10,679 bases of DNA from Leptospiraceae bacterium (GTDB lineage: Bacteria > Spirochaetota > Leptospiria > Leptospirales > Leptonemataceae): the NCBI GenBank assembly GCA_020440935.1, contig JAGRNC010000062.1, positions 1-10,679 of the forward strand, read 5' to 3'. Below, piece by piece: positions 7,298-10,679 of this stretch. A program made the translations under genes and the position numbers. A model generated the notes under the pieces. The model was not told the DNA's origin, searched no databases, and saw nothing but the letters and a program-made list of their open reading frames with translations. Position 1 is the first letter of the stretch; each line of letters begins with the position of its first letter.

Positions 7298-7438
7298 ACA
7301 CTATTTGTATTCGGTCTTATGCGTCGGTTCGGTCCGGGGGTAGAAATCTGTGAATTCGTCTTTTGGGCGGGCTCTATGGCAATTATTGCGGTACCGATTC
7401 TCCTTGATTCTGTGGCCCCTGGCCAAAAACTATCTCGG
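7265..7438. promoter_or_regulatory. Divergent intergenic control region between cyclase and kinase
   Basis: This 174-base stretch lies between the probable ATG of the leftward cyclase (7264) and that of the rightward kinase (7439). It should hold the promoters for both transcription units. I could not pick confident -35/-10 boxes on either strand: TTGAAA at 7278 followed 18 bases on by TATTTG at 7302 (plus strand) is the best, and it is poor. The kinase reading frame stays open through the region from 7286, with further in-frame ATGs at 7319 and 7376, so part could be coding. Confidence 0.4.
7285..7298. promoter_or_regulatory. Inverted repeat TTTGAT-CA-ATCAAA, candidate operator
   Basis: A perfect 6-base inverted repeat with a 2-base centre, in the divergent control region beside the 5' end of the cyclase. 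It could be a dimeric regulator site serving one or both promoters. It also spans the alternative TTG start of the cyclase. An AT-rich repeat this short can arise by chance. Confidence 0.3.
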
Positions 7439-8434
7439 ATGGAAAAAACAACAGACGTTTATGGCGTAGGCAATGCCATTGTGGACACTCTAGCATTTGT
7501 AGATGATGATTTTATTCGCGAAAATGATCTACAGAAGGGGGGCATGACCCTTTCGGACTCTCAGACCCAGGCATCGTTGCTGGGCGCGCTGTCGCATAAG
7601 AGCCTGGAGCTGCGCTCCGGCGGATCGGCGGCAAATACTATGATTGGAATTGCTCGAAGCGGCGGTAGCGGCTTCTATACGGGAAAAGTGGCCCGGGATC
7701 CAAACGGGGAATTCTACCGCAAAGATCTGCTGGATGCAGGCATTCATTTCGATGTGCACCCGCTTCCGGAAAGTACGGGCCCTACGGGCACCTGCGTTGT
7801 AATGACGACTCCGGATGCCGAGCGAACAATGTATACGCATCTGGGAGTTTCGGTGCAGCTGAGCGAAAAAGATATTGAACCCGATCGCATTGCGAAATCT
7901 CGCTATGTTTACGTAGAAGGATATCTGTTCGATGGCGAAGGGCCCAGAAAGGCATGCTTTACTGCACTGGAAGAGGCAAGAAAGAATAATGCAGTGCCTA
8001 CATTCACTTTTTCCGATCCCTTTCTAGTAGGACGCTATCGCGAAGATTTGCACGCCCTCGTGCGAGATTATTGCGATGTGGTTTTCATGAACGATGAAGA
8101 AGCCCGGGGATTTACGGAAATGGAATCCCTGGAGGAATCGGCCCGCTACATTGGAAACATTGTGGATACGGCATTCATCACCAATGGAAAGAAGGGCGCC
8201 ATAGTAGTGCACAACAAAGAAGTATTCGAAGTGCCCGGATTCTCCGTCAAAGCCATCGATACAAATGGAGCAGGGGATTCCTTTGCTGCCGGAGCGCTTT
8301 TTGCTCTGGCGCGCGGTAAGACGCCCCCGGAAGCCGCCAAGTGGGGTAATTTCCTGGCGAGCGAAATCGTGCAGATCCACGGCGCCCGGCTGGACAAAGA
8401 CTACTCCGGCAAATTTCAGGAAGTATTGTCTTGA
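7439..8434 (+). CDS. PfkB-family carbohydrate/nucleoside kinase (adenosine-kinase-like)
   Basis: A cytoplasmic ATP-dependent kinase of the ribokinase/PfkB family, 331 residues from the chosen start. Seen: N-terminal strand DVYGVGNAIVDTL (6-18), which in this family begins within a few residues of the start; the substrate-binding glycine motif RSGGSAANT at 59-67; the lid-region TGPTGTCVV at 113-121; and the C-terminal signature DTNGAGDSFAAG at 274-285, with anion-hole GAGD and catalytic base Asp280. The SGGSAANT and lid details resemble adenosine-kinase-like and sugar-kinase members found in many bacteria, but the substrate cannot be fixed. I chose ATG 7439 because homologous sequence begins there. 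The longer frame from 7286, or ATG 7376, would add residues unlike the family. No strong Shine-Dalgarno precedes any of them. The stop overlaps the glycosyltransferase start by four bases. Confidence 0.92.
   Translation: MEKTTDVYGVGNAIVDTLAFVDDDFIRENDLQKGGMTLSDSQTQASLLGALSHKSLELRSGGSAANTMIGIARSGGSGFYTGKVARDPNGEFYRKDLLDAGIHFDVHPLPESTGPTGTCVVMTTPDAERTMYTHLGVSVQLSEKDIEPDRIAKSRYVYVEGYLFDGEGPRKACFTALEEARKNNAVPTFTFSDPFLVGRYREDLHALVRDYCDVVFMNDEEARGFTEMESLEESARYIGNIVDTAFITNGKKGAIVVHNKEVFEVPGFSVKAIDTNGAGDSFAAGALFALARGKTPPEAAKWGNFLASEIVQIHGARLDKDYSGKFQEVLS
8418..8423 (+). promoter_or_regulatory. Shine-Dalgarno AGGAAG for the TTG-started glycosyltransferase
   Basis: AGGAAG lies seven bases before the TTG at 8431-8433, within the end of the kinase gene. 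It supports the TTG start and coupled translation of the two proteins. Confidence 0.6.
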
Positions 8435-9567
8435 TCAATACGGGTGTCCTGCATCTGACCAGCGCAAAGTCCTGGCGAGGGGGCGAACAACAAGTTCTCT
8501 ACCTCGCCCTGGCGTTGGCCGAGCAGGGCATCCGACAGTGCATCGTGGCGCCTCCCGGTTCGCAGCTTGCTGTAAGAGCCAGGGAAAAAGGCCTGGATGT
8601 CTGGGAGCTTCGGATTCGCGGGGAAGTGGACATCTTTGCCGCCCGTCGCATCCGAGAGTTCGCCCTTCAAAATGGCTTTGGGCTCTTACATGCCCATACA
8701 GCCCGTGCGCATAGCATTGGATTACTGGCCAGGCGTAAATCGGACAAATTGCGTCTTATCGTCTCGCGGCGTGTAGATTTCCCGGCCAGGCCCAATTTCC
8801 TCAGCAGAATGAAATACGAAAGCCCCTTTGTGGATCGATACATTGCCATATCGCGCAATGTGGCGCGCATTCTAGTCAGCGACGGCATTCCAGCGGATCG
8901 AATTTCGGTGGCTTATTCCGGTATCGACAGTCAGCGATTCAAGAAGCTGCCTTCATCGCAATCTTTGCGCACCGAGTTTAATCTGGGCGATGCCATGATT
9001 CTGGGAAATGTGGCCGCGCTGGTGGATCATAAAGATCATCGCACATTGTTGGAGGCTGCCGGCGTTCTATTGGAGCTTACCGAGCGATCCAGCGGCCCCG
9101 AAAAAAACTGGAAACTGGTGATTGTGGGCGAAGGACCATTGCATGGATTCTTGCTGTCTCTGGTACAGGACCTGGATCTGGAAGAGCGCGTGGTGTTCAC
9201 GGGCTTTCGCCAGGATGTACCTGCCTTTCTGGACCTCTTTGATTTGTTTATCATGAGCTCCAAAGAGGAAGGATTGGGTACCGCTGTTCTGGACGCCATG
9301 GCGGCCGGTCTGCCCGTGGTGGCTACAGCGGGGGGTGGAATACCCGAGATGGTAGATCACAAGAAAGGAGGTTTGCTCTCTCCGGTGGGCGGTCCCCGTT
9401 TATTGGCCGAAAACCTCTACCAAATGATGAGCAAATCAAGTCTGCGACAGCGATACGGGCGCTACAATCGCCGCAGAGTAAAAGACTTTGACTTTCGCGC
9501 CACCGCCGAGCAGAACCTCGCTGTCTATCAGATGGTTCTTGCGCAGCCTGCAAAAGCTACGCATTAG
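8431..9567 (+). CDS. GT4-family glycosyltransferase (GT-B fold)
   Basis: A 378-residue retaining glycosyltransferase that moves a sugar from a nucleotide-sugar donor, most likely onto a lipid or surface glycan at the cytoplasmic face. The N-terminal acceptor domain shows HLTSAKSWRGGEQQVLYLA (8-26), with the usual glycine-rich loop, and HAHTARAH (87-94). The C-terminal donor domain shows LVIVGEGP (229-236), VVFTGFRQDV (254-263), and the donor-binding stretch SSKEEGLGTAVLDAMAAG (276-293). The E-x7-E motif is here Glu280-x7-Asp288, a conservative change. VVATAGGGIPEMV (296-308) follows. There is no membrane span or signal peptide. The TTG start overlaps the kinase stop (TTGA) and has AGGAAG upstream. 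Donor and acceptor are unknown; LPS-type envelope glycans are the likely setting. Confidence 0.92.
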   Translation: MINTGVLHLTSAKSWRGGEQQVLYLALALAEQGIRQCIVAPPGSQLAVRAREKGLDVWELRIRGEVDIFAARRIREFALQNGFGLLHAHTARAHSIGLLARRKSDKLRLIVSRRVDFPARPNFLSRMKYESPFVDRYIAISRNVARILVSDGIPADRISVAYSGIDSQRFKKLPSSQSLRTEFNLGDAMILGNVAALVDHKDHRTLLEAAGVLLELTERSSGPEKNWKLVIVGEGPLHGFLLSLVQDLDLEERVVFTGFRQDVPAFLDLFDLFIMSSKEEGLGTAVLDAMAAGLPVVATAGGGIPEMVDHKKGGLLSPVGGPRLLAENLYQMMSKSSLRQRYGRYNRRRVKDFDFRATAEQNLAVYQMVLAQPAKATH

Positions 9568-9568
9568 T

Positions 9569-9590
9569 CGGGCAGATCCCGTAAAACTTT
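9569..9590. terminator. Weak hairpin between convergent genes
   Basis: The gap between the convergent glycosyltransferase and YyaL genes (9568-9589) holds CGGG-CAGAT-CCCG (stem 9569-9572 with 9578-9581). On the plus strand it is followed by TAAAACTTTT. The stem has only four pairs and the T-tract is interrupted, so this is at best a weak bidirectional terminator. Confidence 0.3.
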
Positions 9591-10679
9591 TAACTGACTT
9601 TCTTAATAAACTCTTCGGCATCTGGTTCGGGTTTCTGGCAGGCCATGTCTTTGCAGATGTAAGCCAGAGCAGTATCTTTCTTCTCCGGGATAGGGCCCTC
9701 TAGAAGCGGCAGACCAGCCGCATGGTTTAAATCCATCTCCGCATGGCATGCCACAAAAATCGCATCGGGATCCATCCGTTCCATCATATGGCCGATCATC
9801 TTTTTGTATTGCGGATCGTCCTTCGATCCTGCGGTAACTGCGAATTCCCGCGGAATGTCATGCATCAAGAATAGGTTCATGCACATATACGGGTGGGCCT
9901 GCGGGTATTCGAAGAGCGCACCCTTAAAATGGCTGAATATATGCCGCGCAAGTCTTACGTAATCGGCAGCTTCGTAGCCGTAATGAGCCAGAGTGAGCAA
10001 TAACCTGATGGCAGCTGAATTCCCGGAAGGTATTACGCCGTCGTATCCTTCCACCGGTCGCACCAGTAATTCCTTTTGCTCCGGCGGAGATTCGTAGAAC
10101 GCCCCGGGATTTTCGGGCTTGAAGTTGGAAACCATCTTGTCCGCCAGCTCGCGCGCTCGCATCAGATGCTGCGGATCCAGGGTGGCTCGGTACAGATCTA
10201 GCAGCGAACCTCCAAATAATGAATAGTCGGAAAGGGTTCCGGCGTAGCGTCGCTCCCCGTCCCGAAACCTGCGATAAAGGGTTCCCTCTGCATAGAGCCG
10301 CGACCAGATAAACTCGGCGGCTCTGGAAGCCATATTGGTGTATTCCGGTTCCTGAAGCACCCGGCCTGCCAGCGATAGCGCCGAAATCATCAGTCCGTTC
10401 CATGAGGTCAGTACCTTGTCATCGCGAAGCGGTCGATTCCGTCGTGCGCGACGGGATAGAAGAGCCTTTCGAGCAATGGCCAGCTTCTGCACAAATCGTT
10501 CATCGGCGCCAAATTCGGAGAGCGGAACAGGCTCGCTCAGGATATTGCTACCCTCAAAATTTCCGCGCTGCGTTACAGCCCAGAAACGCAGGATTCGCTT
10601 TCGGTCTTCCAGATTCAGGCCGGCCTCTTCCAGCACGTCCAAAAACTCCTTTTTCGACCATACATAGAATTTGCCTTCT
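9590..10679 (-). CDS. YyaL/DUF255 (SPATA20-like) protein, C-terminal part (runs off right edge)
   Basis: The C-terminal approximately 363 residues of a thioredoxin-domain/DUF255 protein of the YyaL (SPATA20) family. Full members are usually about 650-750 residues, with an N-terminal thioredoxin-like domain and an (alpha/alpha)6-barrel related to glycan-processing enzymes. Only the barrel half is in view. The frame is open to base 10679: the edge residues EGKFYVWSKKEF match the family's EGEFYVW motif, so the TTG at 10642 is not the true start. Other family hallmarks: RPLRDDKVLTSWNGLMISAL, DYSLFGGSLLDLY, VIPSGNSAA, and a terminal CKDMACQKP near the end. The biochemical role of the family is not established. 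It faces the glycosyltransferase tail-to-tail with a 22-base gap, so it belongs to a separate transcription unit. Confidence 0.9.
   Translation of the reverse strand, partial: EGKFYVWSKKEFLDVLEEAGLNLEDRKRILRFWAVTQRGNFEGSNILSEPVPLSEFGADERFVQKLAIARKALLSRRARRNRPLRDDKVLTSWNGLMISALSLAGRVLQEPEYTNMASRAAEFIWSRLYAEGTLYRRFRDGERRYAGTLSDYSLFGGSLLDLYRATLDPQHLMRARELADKMVSNFKPENPGAFYESPPEQKELLVRPVEGYDGVIPSGNSAAIRLLLTLAHYGYEAADYVRLARHIFSHFKGALFEYPQAHPYMCMNLFLMHDIPREFAVTAGSKDDPQYKKMIGHMMERMDPDAIFVACHAEMDLNHAAGLPLLEGPIPEKKDTALAYICKDMACQKPEPDAEEFIKKVS

Noticed and set aside
7286..7438. Extended N-terminus of the kinase from base 7286
   Set aside because: The PfkB family begins at the DVYGVGN strand, and the extra 51 residues resemble no family sequence. 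I kept the region as intergenic, though it stays open.
7286..8439. TTGATCAAT occurring both in the divergent region and at the glycosyltransferase start, as a possible shared operator
   Set aside because: At 8431 the sequence is simply the TTG start with codons ATC AAT, inside a coding junction; two copies of a short palindrome are not enough.
8265..8714. A 149-codon open frame on the plus strand across the kinase-glycosyltransferase junction
   Set aside because: It lies out of frame inside two well-supported genes, is Arg/Pro/Ser-rich, and has no family features; it is a shadow frame.
1..10679. Mobile elements, CRISPR arrays, toxin-antitoxin pairs, tRNA or other RNA genes
   Set aside because: I saw no repeats, transposase motifs, array periodicity or tRNA-like folds, and nearly all sequence is accounted for by typical chromosomal genes.

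Overview
This window shows ordinary chromosomal DNA of a diderm bacterium with mid-range GC. A spirochaete of the Leptospirales is my best guess. The reasons are a class III adenylate cyclase built as TM-sensor-TM-HAMP-cyclase, a putative lipoprotein, an LTA-synthase-type membrane enzyme in what looks like a diderm, and frequent TTG/GTG starts at 4-base gene overlaps. This assignment is inference and no marker gene proves it. I see no rRNA, tRNA, CRISPR array, insertion sequence, phage gene or att site, and coding density is very high.

Layout. A leftward (minus-strand) block runs from about 7.3 kb to the left edge. In order of transcription it holds: a membrane-bound adenylate cyclase whose reading frame is broken in two (sensor part 6470-7297, HAMP and catalytic part 5433-6479); a 717-residue LTA-synthase/sulfatase-fold membrane enzyme; a 404-residue helical protein that I do not recognise; a Nudix hydrolase; an esterase-like putative lipoprotein; and the first 220 residues of a CheR-type methyltransferase that leaves the window at base 1. 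Gaps within the block are -4, 46, -4, 30 and 1 bases, so it could be a single transcription unit. From about 7.44 kb a rightward pair follows: a PfkB-family sugar/nucleoside kinase and a GT4 glycosyltransferase, joined by a 4-base TTGA overlap. Convergent to it, and running off the right edge, is the C-terminal part of a YyaL/DUF255 (SPATA20-like) protein.

How the genes may work together. The cyclase would sense something in the periplasm and make cAMP. The gene it overlaps is probably an envelope phosphoglycerol-type transferase. The putative lipoprotein esterase and the GT4 transferase also point to the envelope. The other genes (Nudix, kinase, CheR, YyaL) are housekeeping or signalling genes with no obvious shared pathway.

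The most notable item is the cyclase frameshift. One extra base in either of two 5-base homopolymers would restore a 621-residue protein with every catalytic residue present. It is either a sequence error, a real mutation, or a recoding or slippage site. I found no convincing new multi-gene system here.
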